From a virus: a stretch of DNA of 64,000 nt. The stretch is from positions 1 to 64,000 of IMG/VR virus record IMGVR_UViG_3300047171_000080. The stretch is one strand, 5' to 3'. The notes under the pieces were generated by a model. It saw only the letters and a list, made by a program, of their open reading frames with translations. It had not been told where the DNA came from and did not search any database. Of this stretch, positions 41,638-50,180 are shown in pieces. Position 1 is the first letter of the stretch. Each line of letters starts with the position of its first letter. Position numbers and translations under genes: made by a program.

Positions 41638-41900
41638 GGTCGCACCACGAAGATGGCTAGTAGCTCAAGGCGACTCGACACGCCGAACGTACGCATGATG
41701 GCGATGATCTGGTTGCGGATCGTCGACCTCGAAAGCCGAAGCGTCGCGGCGATCTCGCGCGCGTCCCTACCGGAGAGCACGTGGTCGAATACGACGCGCA
41801 GCGCCGGCGAAAGATCGTTATCAGCGATACGGCAGCCGCTATGGCGCGACATGAGAGGTTTGGGCGCACGAGGGCGCGGTTCTATTGAAAGCGTGGTCAT
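41634..41900 (-). CDS. LuxR/GerE-type helix-turn-helix protein
   Basis: Encodes 88 residues from ATG overlapping the upstream stop. LSPALRVVFDHVLSGRDARE and IAATLRLSRSTIRNQIIAIMRTFGVSSRLEL are the four-helix GerE domain found at the end of NarL/FixJ regulators. There is no receiver domain attached. A separate receiver protein is encoded at 20957-21313. Confidence 0.8.
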   Translation of the reverse strand: MTTLSIEPRPRAPKPLMSRHSGCRIADNDLSPALRVVFDHVLSGRDAREIAATLRLSRSTIRNQIIAIMRTFGVSSRLELLAIFVVRP

Positions 41901-42433
41901 TCGCATGCCCGCAGTGCAGCTTTACGCGATTCCTTGGCCACGTCTTCCGACGCAATCTCTGCGAGGCGAGTCTCGAGACGTCTTTCCGCTCGACGAATAA
42001 TCGCTTTCGCAGGCTCGACATCTGTCCGATGAAACGTGGATTTCAACATATCGTCAACTTCCGCAGCAATTGCGAGCGCGCGTTCGGAACGGTTTCGTTC
42101 TTGCGTCATCACCTCAAGCTTCTGCTTAAGTTGCGCCTCACGTAACCCGATCTCAGCCGCCGCACTCTGAAACTTCTCAAGTGACTCTTGCGACGTCGCG
42201 AGCTTTTCAACTAACTGCCAAGCCGTGACCCGCGCTTTGTGCAACGCAGTTTCGGACGTCGCAAGCTTGGCTTCTAGGTCTTCAATGAGCGCGACGAGCG
42301 CGCGTCGGTTGCGATCGTACGCCTCGTCTCTGCGCTCCGTCTGACCTTCGTACCGCGTGCGGCCATTGGCGATGATCTCAAAATCAGCAATCATTCGCTT
42401 CGCTTCTCCTACTGCATCATACGGTTGATTCAT
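41897..42433 (-). CDS. Coiled-coil protein, paralogue of 41188-41637
   Basis: Encodes 178 residues from ATG at 42433. Long coiled coil (about residues 45-120) and a basic helical tail (RRAERRLETRLAEIASED). Shares its N-terminal motif with the gene at 41188-41637. Confidence 0.65.
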   Translation of the reverse strand: MNQPYDAVGEAKRMIADFEIIANGRTRYEGQTERRDEAYDRNRRALVALIEDLEAKLATSETALHKARVTAWQLVEKLATSQESLEKFQSAAAEIGLREAQLKQKLEVMTQERNRSERALAIAAEVDDMLKSTFHRTDVEPAKAIIRRAERRLETRLAEIASEDVAKESRKAALRACE

Positions 42434-42669
42434 CGTCGCATTGCATCCCAAAAGAAGAGGAGCGCTCGATGAAGTAGGAAGTGATTAGACGTTACCCACT
42501 GACTCAGTAGATGATCTGCTGCACGCATACGCGCTGCCGCGTCTTCAGACGGACTCGGATCCTCGTCCGCGCGCAGCGCGTCGATGACAAGACTGTCGAG
42601 TTCCTTAACGGCCGTCGTTACGTCTGCTATCGTGAAAGGCGGGTGAAACGTGTGGAAGTTGCTGCTCAT
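42430..42669 (-). CDS. Small helical protein
   Basis: Encodes 79 residues, mostly helical (ADVTTAVKELDSLVIDALRA). ATGA overlaps at both ends. No family recognised. Confidence 0.6.
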   Translation of the reverse strand: MSSNFHTFHPPFTIADVTTAVKELDSLVIDALRADEDPSPSEDAAARMRAADHLLSQWVTSNHFLLHRALLFFWDAMRR

Positions 42670-42977
42670 GCGTTGCTCCCATTCGCATCGCGGCACGCCT
42701 GTAGAAAGCGCGCCGCATCGTCTTCAGCCATCCCGAGATTGCGTGCCACCCGATAGAAGGTCTCGTCGCGGATCGCGGCTGCAGATGCTTCAAGAAGGTA
42801 GATGCCTTGCTGACGCGCCTCGTCCGCATCGAGAAACACTTCGAGTCGGTTTCCGTCGTCGTCAGCGATGGCCATCCGAACACGCCCTTTTTTGCCGAAA
42901 AGCCCAAAGAGCGACTCGATCTCGATGTGCATCTCGTGAGCGGGGATCCGCTCGCGCTCTGGACCGATGTCACTCAT
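42666..42977 (-). CDS. Hypothetical protein
   Basis: Encodes 103 residues from ATG at 42977 (another ATG at 42992 is possible). A beta part (GRVRMAIADDDGNRLEVFLD) and a helical C-terminus. Unknown. Confidence 0.6.
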   Translation of the reverse strand: MSDIGPERERIPAHEMHIEIESLFGLFGKKGRVRMAIADDDGNRLEVFLDADEARQQGIYLLEASAAAIRDETFYRVARNLGMAEDDAARFLQACRDANGSNA

Positions 42978-43185
42978 CGTTGCGGTACCCATGCGTTAAG
43001 CAGTCGCCTTCATCCGTCGGCACGCACACAGGTTGCTCGTCGAAGCGCTTCTCAATTGCCTCGTACTCTGCTTGGTTTCGCTCCGAGGACGCATAGTATG
43101 CGTCCATCGCTTCTCGAAATCCCGACGCCGGGCAATAATCACGAACAGTGACCTTGATGACGTTTGAGCTGTCTTCTTCGATCAT
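42970..43185 (-). CDS. Small acidic protein
   Basis: Encodes 71 residues with a central amphipathic helix (REAMDAYYASSERNQAEYEA). Unknown; coupled on both sides. Confidence 0.55.
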   Translation of the reverse strand: MIEEDSSNVIKVTVRDYCPASGFREAMDAYYASSERNQAEYEAIEKRFDEQPVCVPTDEGDCLTHGYRNDE

Positions 43186-43349
43186 GCTTTCACCCTCCCC
43201 GATCGCGACCGGAATACGCTCGTAGGACAGAGCGTGATGTATTTGAGGACCTTAATTTTTGCTGGTCCATCGCCGATCTCAAAAAATACCGCAACGCGGT
43301 CGTGATCTTTGTATTTTGCGCGGCAGACGCATTGCTCGTTTTCGTTCAT
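43182..43349 (-). CDS. Small hypothetical protein
   Basis: Encodes 55 residues starting MNENEQCVCRAKYKDHDRVA, a compact beta-type sequence. Both ends overlap neighbours through ATGA, which supports translation despite its size. Confidence 0.55.
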   Translation of the reverse strand: MNENEQCVCRAKYKDHDRVAVFFEIGDGPAKIKVLKYITLCPTSVFRSRSGRVKA

Positions 43350-43654
43350 CCCTTCCACCCCACGTAAGCGCCTTCAAAGAATGTATGGCGATGATCGGTG
43401 TCCGGGAAGTGCCCCGCGACAAGTTCGCAGCGGTATCGCTTATCGATCCAAAATTCGTAGGTGCATGCCGAAGCCGGTTCGTAATTGCGCGCGGCTTCCC
43501 AGATGCACGCTAAGTCGTAGCCCGTATACGACACGTCGCTCTCATCGCGAGCACCTATCGCTTTGATCGCCGCGTCCATCGCTGCGCGTTCATGCTCGGT
43601 CATTGCGCGTCGATTCCGGGAGCCGCGCTCGATCGTGTCGCTGAATTGCATCAT
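43346..43654 (-). CDS. Hypothetical protein with conserved cysteines
   Basis: Encodes 102 residues. Helical N-terminus; C-terminal YRCELVAGHFPDTDHRH resembles the C..x..GH..H motif of small metal-binding phage proteins. Unknown. Confidence 0.55.
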   Translation of the reverse strand: MMQFSDTIERGSRNRRAMTEHERAAMDAAIKAIGARDESDVSYTGYDLACIWEAARNYEPASACTYEFWIDKRYRCELVAGHFPDTDHRHTFFEGAYVGWKG

Positions 43655-45528
43655 CGTTTGCCTTTCGAATTGGGAAAGAGTGCGTCGACGGCGCGCACGC
43701 CGCCATCGCTTGTGTACTCAATGAGTCCAAGGCTGCGCAGCTTGCCGAGATAATTGCGAAAGCCGCCGCCAGTGGTCGACATGCCGAGCCATGACGCGAG
43801 ATCCGATCGCGTCACCGTTTTCGGATATGCGCCGACGAGCTCGTGAAGAACGCGCGACTCGGATTTGAGTTTGGACATCCACATCGACACGATCGCGGCG
43901 CTCGTGCGCGGCGCCGCCGCGATCGCGTCGCGCATCATCTCAACGCCCGCATCAGTCAGCGCGACGAGATCGTTGCCCGGATAGTGAATGAGGCCGCCCG
44001 TGCGCAGCGAGCCCAGGTAGTTGCGAAAGCCGCCGCCCGATGCGGAGTAGCCAGCCATGACGGAGACTTGCGTGCGCGACGCCGGCGTCGGGTGAAGCGC
44101 GGCGAGCGCATCGAGGATCTTGGCACCGCCGCCGGAGACGCCGGGCAAATTGAGAGATCGTGGAAGGGTAGACAAGGCAACAGCCGCTGACGATGCGCGC
44201 GCTACCCGTTCTGCTCGCACCGTCCGGTTCTGTGTTTTCGCGGTCGTCTTTGGAGCCGCACCCTCCGCCGGAGCGACCGGCGAGACGTCGACGCGTACCC
44301 GATTCATCTTCTCAAATATCTCGTTGAAGACGTCGTTGACGCGGCGCGTTGCGACGCTGAATTCCTTGTCTAATTCCGCGACTAAATGGGTCAATGGCGG
44401 CATCACAGCATCTCGTGCCGACGTAAACGCATCGGCAAGTTTGCGCAACTCGACAACGTCAACGATCGGAACTTTCGTCTCGATCGTTACGACGTCGCAA
44501 GAGTGAGCTTCGAGTTCGGACACCCGTGCGCGCAGCTTCGCGACAATGTCGGGAGTAGCGGTCGCAATGTCCGGACTTTCGCTCTCGCTCTCGACGTCGT
44601 CGGCCGCCATCGCGTCACGCAGCCGCTCGAGATCGACCGCCGCGAACTGCTTGGGCTCCGCGATCGTTTCGCCGACTTCCGGCGCACGAGACGAATCGAA
44701 CGTCTCGCGCAGCGCGAACCGGTGCTGCTCGATCATGCCGAGCCAGTGGGGCGAGATGAACCACGCCTCGCCGTCGCGCAGTCGCGCGAGCGACGCGAGT
44801 ACTTCACGTGCGCGATCGGGCGTCGTCGCGGATCCGAGATACGCCTTGATCTGCTTCTGATCCAGCGGTGAGAACGTCCGCATCGCGATCACGAGCTCGG
44901 CCTGCTTAAGCGTACGCTTCGACTGCTCGGCGGCGCTCTGCGTCGCCGTCTTCAGTCCAATGCCGACGCCGCGGCCGCCGGTGTGTATGTCGGCCAGCGC
45001 GATCTCGCAGCGGTTCTCCGCTTTGGACTGCGACGTTTCGGGTGCGAGTAGATGGACTTCGTCGACGAAAAACGCGAGTGGTTTCTTGCGGCGCGCGTGC
45101 AGCTTCATCTTCTCGCGCGCGAAGTCGGCAACGAACGTGCACCGCTCGTCGCCTTCGAAGGCGGAGAGATCAATGAGCGCGCTTACATTCGCCTCGTAGA
45201 GTTCGCGCGCGAGAAGCGCGCCGCGCGATGCGGAGATCTCGACGTCGGCATGGTGGCCACCGAAGATTGGTATCGGTAGACCCGGGCCGACGCCGTCCGC
45301 TGCGGCGCGTAGTCCCCAAAGGGTGCCTAGCGGGTCGAACGCGTTGAAAACGCCGCCGCACTTTTGCGTCTGCTCGATCATCACGGCGAACGCATTGCTC
45401 TTGCCGGCACCGCTCATCCCAAGCGCGGCGACGCGGCGAGTGACGAAGTCGATCGGGATGTCGAGATCGGACGAAAGGTGCAGAGTTCGGATCGCGGTCG
45501 AAGCGCTACTCAACAGCGTCGCCCGCAT
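43651..45528 (-). CDS. HerA/FtsK-like ATPase with tandem winged helices
   Basis: Encodes 625 residues. Walker A GMSGAGKS (residues 37-44), Walker B LAFFVDEVHLLAP, and TATQSAAEQSKRTLKQA with MRTFSPLD are HerA-type (DUF87) features of a DNA-pumping hexamer. The last 190 residues contain two copies of a winged-helix unit, each with GGGFRNYLGxLRxxGLI. A central coiled-coil linker joins them. HerA usually works with the NurA nuclease in end resection; no NurA is seen. Roles in replication, packaging or partition are open. Confidence 0.75.
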   Translation of the reverse strand: MRATLLSSASTAIRTLHLSSDLDIPIDFVTRRVAALGMSGAGKSNAFAVMIEQTQKCGGVFNAFDPLGTLWGLRAAADGVGPGLPIPIFGGHHADVEISASRGALLARELYEANVSALIDLSAFEGDERCTFVADFAREKMKLHARRKKPLAFFVDEVHLLAPETSQSKAENRCEIALADIHTGGRGVGIGLKTATQSAAEQSKRTLKQAELVIAMRTFSPLDQKQIKAYLGSATTPDRAREVLASLARLRDGEAWFISPHWLGMIEQHRFALRETFDSSRAPEVGETIAEPKQFAAVDLERLRDAMAADDVESESESPDIATATPDIVAKLRARVSELEAHSCDVVTIETKVPIVDVVELRKLADAFTSARDAVMPPLTHLVAELDKEFSVATRRVNDVFNEIFEKMNRVRVDVSPVAPAEGAAPKTTAKTQNRTVRAERVARASSAAVALSTLPRSLNLPGVSGGGAKILDALAALHPTPASRTQVSVMAGYSASGGGFRNYLGSLRTGGLIHYPGNDLVALTDAGVEMMRDAIAAAPRTSAAIVSMWMSKLKSESRVLHELVGAYPKTVTRSDLASWLGMSTTGGGFRNYLGKLRSLGLIEYTSDGGVRAVDALFPNSKGKR

Positions 45529-45583
45529 CTTGACGGAGCATCTCTGCGACCGCGTTTGGCGGCCATGTTTCCGATTTCTTCAT
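45506..45583 (-). CDS. 25-codon coupled micro-gene
   Basis: MKKSETWPPNAVAEMLRQDA, start overlapping the stop upstream (ATGA) and end overlapping the ATPase start by 23 bases. Could be a leader peptide coupling translation into the ATPase gene. Confidence 0.4.
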   Translation of the reverse strand: MKKSETWPPNAVAEMLRQDAGDAVE

Positions 45584-45831
45584 GGTAGCTGTGACTCGCG
45601 TGGTTTGCACGTTTCGCAACCTATCTCGCACCGTTCACACGTGCGAGCCAGAAGATTGTTTTTGATTAGATAGGTGATCGCAGCGTCCCAGCCGCGCATA
45701 AAAGCCTCCGGAGCATAGAAGCCCGGTTCACCGACAACGGAATAATTAGCCGAAATCTCGTTGCGCTCTCTATCGGCGCTTATTTTCTCGACATCATCCC
45801 ACACGGGTGACGTTTCAAATCGGAAACCCAT
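45580..45831 (-). CDS. Small protein with cysteine-rich end
   Basis: Encodes 83 residues. C-terminal CERCEIGCETCKP is a likely zinc site. Helical middle. Unknown. Confidence 0.55.
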   Translation of the reverse strand: MGFRFETSPVWDDVEKISADRERNEISANYSVVGEPGFYAPEAFMRGWDAAITYLIKNNLLARTCERCEIGCETCKPRESQLP

Positions 45832-46388
45832 CAGGCGATGAACCTCGGCTTCCGTTGCTTCGTGTGACGTTTTTGAGGACGCGCGGACGCGCGCTTCGAT
45901 GAATTGGCGCGACGCTTGAGCACCGCGAGCTGTAACGCGCGGATCGTCTCCTCGTCGAAGATCGCGTGAAGCTCGAGTCGGATCTCGATGCGGCGTCCGC
46001 GACCGTCTTTAATTGGCGGCGGTAAGGTGCCGACGGTGACGATCCGATCGTTCCGATACGCGACATTCTCCAGCGCATCGCATACGCTCTTGATGCACGA
46101 TTGGCCGTCGAATCCGCAGTCGTAGAGCTGGTACGAAACGGTGACCGCGGCCGATTGCCACGGATCGTGCGGCCAGAGCGGATCCGATACGATCGCGAAC
46201 CACGCTTCGGACGTCACACGATCCTCGAACGCTTTCACGGCCGGATTCGTGAACATCGCTTTGACGCCGTTGCGGAGAACGCCGCGACCGTACTTGCGAT
46301 TGATGCTTTCGGGATCGCGAACAGAGAACGTAACGACGATCGGCTCCGGAAGCGCGATCGCGCGCTCTTTCGCTTTCGCATACGTCAT
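45831..46388 (-). CDS. rusA: RusA-like Holliday junction resolvase
   Basis: Encodes 185 residues from ATG at 46388. FDGQSCIKSVCDALENVAYRN-type block (D-x-x-S-x-IK-x-x-x-DAL-x-N-x-x-x-ND) is the RusA core, with acidic residues for metal binding; the basic C-terminal tail would hold DNA. Resolves recombination intermediates before packaging. Confidence 0.75.
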   Translation of the reverse strand: MTYAKAKERAIALPEPIVVTFSVRDPESINRKYGRGVLRNGVKAMFTNPAVKAFEDRVTSEAWFAIVSDPLWPHDPWQSAAVTVSYQLYDCGFDGQSCIKSVCDALENVAYRNDRIVTVGTLPPPIKDGRGRRIEIRLELHAIFDEETIRALQLAVLKRRANSSKRASARPQKRHTKQRKPRFIA

Positions 46389-47308
46389 CGCGGCATCTCC
46401 GAGTACTCGCGTCCGGAAAGTAATCGTCCGGCTTCGGTTTTTCCAAAACGCCGAACGCGCTCCCATCCCGGATGATAGCGATCGATCAGATCTTCTTCGA
46501 GCACCGTGCCGTTGTCGCGCCGGATCCGCGTTGTCGCGCCCGCGCGATCGACGAACCGGCCATCAGCATGAAGCAAGTGGGTCGCACGGTCGCGATCGCA
46601 GACACGCCACGCGCCCCACTGTTTGAAAAAGAACGGTATGCCGTGCGCCTCGCAACGATTGCGAACGTCGAGAGCCCACCGCGAATGCATCGGTCGCGCG
46701 CCCGGACCGCTCTCGCCACCGACGATCACCCAGTCGATGCCGGCGAGATCGACCTTGTCGATCGGACCGAGCATGGGCTCGACGCTCAAAAAGCGCACGG
46801 CCGCCGGGGTCTCGCGCAGCATGTCCGCACGCCACGCATACTCGTTCGATTCGATCGAAACGCCGAGCCAGATGTGCTTTTCGACTCGGTCTTCAAACGC
46901 AATCTTTTCGTCGAAATGGATCTGCGTAAAGCCGTTCTCATAGATCTTGCGCACGATGCGCCGCATGCGCTCCGGGCGTTTCGTAAGCACCTGATAGGTG
47001 TGCCCGTACGGCGTCAGCATCTCAAGAAACACGCGCGCAATGAAATCGTCCGGCACGTCTTTGTGAAACAAATCGGACATCGAATTCACGAAAACGACCG
47101 ACGGCTTGCGCCACGATCTCGGCTGCGCCAATCGCTCGGGCCGCAGCGTCAAGTCGAAACCGTTTTGGAATGCGTGTCCCGCCACGCCGCGCCACCGTTC
47201 TGCAAACGTCTTCGCATAGCAGTGATCGCAACCGGGCGAAACCTCATGGCACCCCGTTACCACATTCCATGTGCGCTCGGTCCACTCGATCTTCGACTTC
47301 GCGCTCAT
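46385..47308 (-). CDS. DUF5131 (phage Gp37/Gp68) radical-SAM-like protein
   Basis: Encodes 307 residues. TGCHEVSPGCDHCYA holds the C-x7-C-x2-C cluster of this family, followed by SVVFVNSMSDLFHKDVPD, VLTKRPERM, VSIESNEYAWRADMLR and VIVGGESGPGARP, its usual conserved blocks. The fold is a TIM barrel binding an iron-sulfur cluster. Substrate unknown; base or RNA modification is plausible. Confidence 0.85.
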   Translation of the reverse strand: MSAKSKIEWTERTWNVVTGCHEVSPGCDHCYAKTFAERWRGVAGHAFQNGFDLTLRPERLAQPRSWRKPSVVFVNSMSDLFHKDVPDDFIARVFLEMLTPYGHTYQVLTKRPERMRRIVRKIYENGFTQIHFDEKIAFEDRVEKHIWLGVSIESNEYAWRADMLRETPAAVRFLSVEPMLGPIDKVDLAGIDWVIVGGESGPGARPMHSRWALDVRNRCEAHGIPFFFKQWGAWRVCDRDRATHLLHADGRFVDRAGATTRIRRDNGTVLEEDLIDRYHPGWERVRRFGKTEAGRLLSGREYSEMPR

Positions 47309-48012
47309 ACGAGCGCCTTCGATTGCATGAGAGCGTCGAATGCCTGAACTTGTTCGGCGACATGCGCGCGCTCGTACGGCGTCTTCGCAAGTGCGTAGAG
47401 AGACGGTAGACCCGCGTCGATCGCCTCCCTGATCTCCACTGACTCAGCGTTGCGGCCGCGGCAGTACCACTCGAGCGCGCGCGGCTCGCCCATCTCGACG
47501 AGCTTCCCGCCTTTGCCGAGTCCGTCGTCGAAGACAAAGAAGCTCGACGTGTGCCAGAGCAGCGTGACGCCAGGATTGCGCTCGATCGCGATGCCAGCCG
47601 CGTCCCTCGCCCCCGGCAACTCCTCTACCACGCTTCCCCGCCTGCGTTTCTCGCGCAAATTGAGAAACGGGCAATTTATCGCGCTCCACCGCGCGCAGTC
47701 GACGTGCGACGGCGGCTCCGACGAAATCCGATTGACGCCGCACATCGGGCCGACGACGAATACGAACTTCTTGCCAAGCTGGTGCCCGCAGACCCAGCAG
47801 ATCTTTTCACGGATTGCGCGCGCCCACTTTTTGGGATCCATTGCGCGAAATTCCGGCTTCATCACGACCTGCTGATGGCCGATCGTCGTCGGCACCCACG
47901 CGACGAACCAGGGAACCGGATAGCCGCGATCGTCGAGGTGCAGCGAGCGCATCATCGGCGGCAGCGGCGTAAGTTCTGACCGCATCTCGCGCGGGCAAAC
48001 GGCTTCGCGCAC
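47305..48012 (-). CDS. Conserved phage cysteine protein
   Basis: Encodes 235 residues. ICWVCGHQLG, VVGPMCGVNRISSEPPSHVD and CARWSAINCPFL form a highly conserved block known from many phages of Proteobacteria and Actinobacteria. Metal binding is likely. Function not established. Confidence 0.75.
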   Translation of the reverse strand: MREAVCPREMRSELTPLPPMMRSLHLDDRGYPVPWFVAWVPTTIGHQQVVMKPEFRAMDPKKWARAIREKICWVCGHQLGKKFVFVVGPMCGVNRISSEPPSHVDCARWSAINCPFLNLREKRRRGSVVEELPGARDAAGIAIERNPGVTLLWHTSSFFVFDDGLGKGGKLVEMGEPRALEWYCRGRNAESVEIREAIDAGLPSLYALAKTPYERAHVAEQVQAFDALMQSKALV

Positions 48013-48743
48013 TACTTGTCACCCGCCTCATCAAAGATCGACATCTGCCGATCTTTGAGCTCGCCCATGATTCGTAAAGCCATGTGCGAGATGCACTGGA
48101 TCTTAAGGACTTTCTTTTTCGTGTGCTTACACTCGCCGCACGTATCGAGGCGTTCGAAGTCGAACATCGCGAGGGCGTTGCACCCAACGCTCTGATCGCT
48201 TTCGGGATCAAACCATTCTTCGTCGCAAAGCTTGAACGTCGTCAACGCCTGCTTTACGCCAAAGATGACCTTCGTGTTCACCGCATACTGCAACGCTTCG
48301 AACAGTGCGGGATCCGTGATCGTCGGGGGTGCGAGTCGCTTCAGACCTTTGGGTTCGTCATCGCCTTCGGGATCCGCAGCAGCGGCTTTCTTCTTCGAGC
48401 GATTCGGTTTGGGTTTTGGCGAGGTGTCGATCACGGCATCTCTGCCGTCGACCGTCGTCTCGAGCACCGCGCCGGTTTTACCGTCGAGCACATAATTCGG
48501 GTGATACGAGCACGTCAGCATATGCCCGAGCGTGCTCTTGCATTCGATGCAGTGGCCGTTCGGGCACTCGGCTCCGTGCGGGACACCTTTGGTAGCTCCG
48601 CATTGATCGCATTTCTTTGCGGCGATCGATCGTGACGTGGCGTTAATCGTAAGCGATCGTGACGCGTTGGTTCGCGTCGACGTACTTTTCTTCGCTCGCG
48701 GCGGTCTAGCCGAAGTTTTCCTGCGGGTAGGGCCTTTAGCCAT
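48012..48743 (-). CDS. Zinc-binding protein with basic N-terminus
   Basis: Encodes 243 residues. A K/R/S-rich leader (about 40 residues) is followed by CDQCGATKGVPHGAECPNGHC.. and a second pair CGEC, then an acidic helical end. Probably nucleic-acid binding. Family not recognised. Confidence 0.6.
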   Translation of the reverse strand: MAKGPTRRKTSARPPRAKKSTSTRTNASRSLTINATSRSIAAKKCDQCGATKGVPHGAECPNGHCIECKSTLGHMLTCSYHPNYVLDGKTGAVLETTVDGRDAVIDTSPKPKPNRSKKKAAAADPEGDDEPKGLKRLAPPTITDPALFEALQYAVNTKVIFGVKQALTTFKLCDEEWFDPESDQSVGCNALAMFDFERLDTCGECKHTKKKVLKIQCISHMALRIMGELKDRQMSIFDEAGDK

Positions 48744-48912
48744 TCGTTCTCCCTCGCTGATTGAGATCAGCCACTAACACGTAGATCGCGACGTCTCGGT
48801 CGTCGCTCGAAATTCTTGGAATCGCGACGGTAATGCCGCGGGTGATCAAGGCGGACGCGATCGCGATCGCGTCGGGCATCGAATACCCACCCCCCCCCCC
48901 CCCCCCCGTCAT
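48736..48912 (-). CDS. Small protein encoded through a G18 tract
   Basis: ATG at 48912 overlaps the upstream stop (ATGA) and reads MTGGGGGGGYSMPDAIAIAS, 58 residues in all. The seven glycines come from an 18-base G run. With this tract length the frame is open; any change not divisible by three would break it, leaving only the internal ATG at 48879. Confidence 0.55.
   Translation of the reverse strand: MTGGGGGGGYSMPDAIAIASALITRGITVAIPRISSDDRDVAIYVLVADLNQRGRTNG
48890..48907 (-). repeat. G18 homopolymer tract in coding frame
   Basis: Eighteen uninterrupted C on the plus strand (G on the coding strand), starting five bases after the ATG at 48912. Tracts this long slip at high rate during replication. 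A sequencing or assembly length error is also possible. Confidence 0.8.
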
Positions 48913-49154
48913 AGGATCGTAAACCCGCGTTTTTCAAACGCCTCGATTATGTCAATGACGATCTCCGGCGCATCGGCTGGAGCAACGCCCACGGTCCGTG
49001 CAATCAACAGCACGTCGATACGGCTGAATCTCGCAAGGGCGACACATGAAGAACAGAGCGTGTGCGCGTCGTCCGCCCAGGTGCATCCGCCATCGCACGC
49101 TCGGCGATCGGTGCATCTGCAGATACGGCACTTCCCAGAGGGCGGCGTTCTCAC
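48909..49154 (-). CDS. Zinc-finger phage protein
   Basis: Encodes 81 residues from a GTG overlapping the nuclease gene stop. GKCRICRCTDRRACDGGCTWAD..LCSSC is a common phage zinc-ribbon (C-x2-C-x-CT-x4-AC-x-GGC-x-W). Helical C-terminus. Confidence 0.75.
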   Translation of the reverse strand: MRTPPSGKCRICRCTDRRACDGGCTWADDAHTLCSSCVALARFSRIDVLLIARTVGVAPADAPEIVIDIIEAFEKRGFTIL

Positions 49155-49780
49155 GACATCACCGCCTTGACGTCGTCGCCAGCGCACGCTGCCGTCGCGT
49201 CGAATAAAGTGATCGCATCAACCGCACGATCGCTGACCACATGCGCCTTGAGAGGGTCGAACACCGCAAAGTCCTCGATAAATTTACCGACAGTAGCCGG
49301 ATCAAAGCCGCCGGCGCCGACGCGCCGCCGTGTGTAGACCAGCTGACGCGTCTTGAACTCAATCAGCATCGCGACTTTGTTGCCGCGCGCCGGGCGCCTT
49401 AGCGTCTCAACATGGATCCATGCGATGAGCTTGCGATCGAGAGCAACTAACGCGAGCATATCCGCTCCGTCTAGCGTGATCGCACGATCGCCAGTTCGCG
49501 ATCGCCGCAGAGCGAAGCGATAAACCGGAAAGCAACCGGCTCGTTCGTACATCCGCGTCGTGCATTTCACTTGAACACGGCTAAAACGTCCGTCGCCGAG
49601 ATCAACGACGATGTCGTACGGCTGACCCGCGTCGGCGATCATCGCATTCCAGCCTTGCAAAATAAGATCTGCGCAGACGAGATGCTCCGCAGCCTTGGCG
49701 ACCTGGAGCGTCGACGATAAACCGTCCGCACGCTTTGCCTGCGATCTACGAATGCGGATGTCGGCAGGTTCTGGCATCAT
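49151..49780 (-). CDS. PD-(D/E)XK nuclease-like protein
   Basis: Encodes 209 residues. KAAEHLVCADLILQGWNA supplies a helix with the first acidic residue, followed by PYDIVVDLGDGRFSRVQVKCT, which fits the D-x(n)-(Q/E)-x-K core of PD-(D/E)XK resolvase-like endonucleases. Seen in many phages next to replication genes. The C-terminal 100 residues are unassigned. Confidence 0.7.
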   Translation of the reverse strand: MMPEPADIRIRRSQAKRADGLSSTLQVAKAAEHLVCADLILQGWNAMIADAGQPYDIVVDLGDGRFSRVQVKCTTRMYERAGCFPVYRFALRRSRTGDRAITLDGADMLALVALDRKLIAWIHVETLRRPARGNKVAMLIEFKTRQLVYTRRRVGAGGFDPATVGKFIEDFAVFDPLKAHVVSDRAVDAITLFDATAACAGDDVKAVMS

Positions 49781-49953
49781 GCGACTTCCTTTTGGCCGCG
49801 GAGCGGCCGCGATTCGGCGTAGCGCGCTAGCATGATCAACAGCGACGAAAGGATCGTATTGCCATCGGATCTCTCTATGTCGGCGTAGCGATAAAGCGCC
49901 GTGACGAGAATCTCGTGCTCGCGGCGCGTGAGCGGCTCCAACGCTAACCCCAT
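49777..49953 (-). CDS. Small helical protein
   Basis: Encodes 58 residues from ATG at 49953 (MGLALEPLTRREHEILVTAL), a single helical domain. Unknown. Confidence 0.5.
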   Translation of the reverse strand: MGLALEPLTRREHEILVTALYRYADIERSDGNTILSSLLIMLARYAESRPLRGQKEVA

Positions 49954-50180
49954 GACGTCAGACTCGCGATCCGTTCGCGCGCCGCCATCGCGAGATGAAA
50001 GCACGACTCGCAGCGGCACGCTTCGACCGTCGCGCACAGTGTTTCGAGCGCCGCGACGCGCGCGCCGATCGACCCGGGCGCACTTTCCTTTGCGCGCGGT
50101 ATATTCGTTCGCAGCAACACGTCCGATGGGACGCTTTGCGTCGCCGTCGATTGGATCTCGGCAGTCTTCTTGCGACTCAC
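49944..50180 (-). CDS. Small hypothetical protein
   Basis: Encodes 78 residues from a GTG overlapping the previous stop (GTGA). C-terminal half is helical with CRCESC. Unknown. Confidence 0.5.
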   Translation of the reverse strand: MSRKKTAEIQSTATQSVPSDVLLRTNIPRAKESAPGSIGARVAALETLCATVEACRCESCFHLAMAARERIASLTSWG

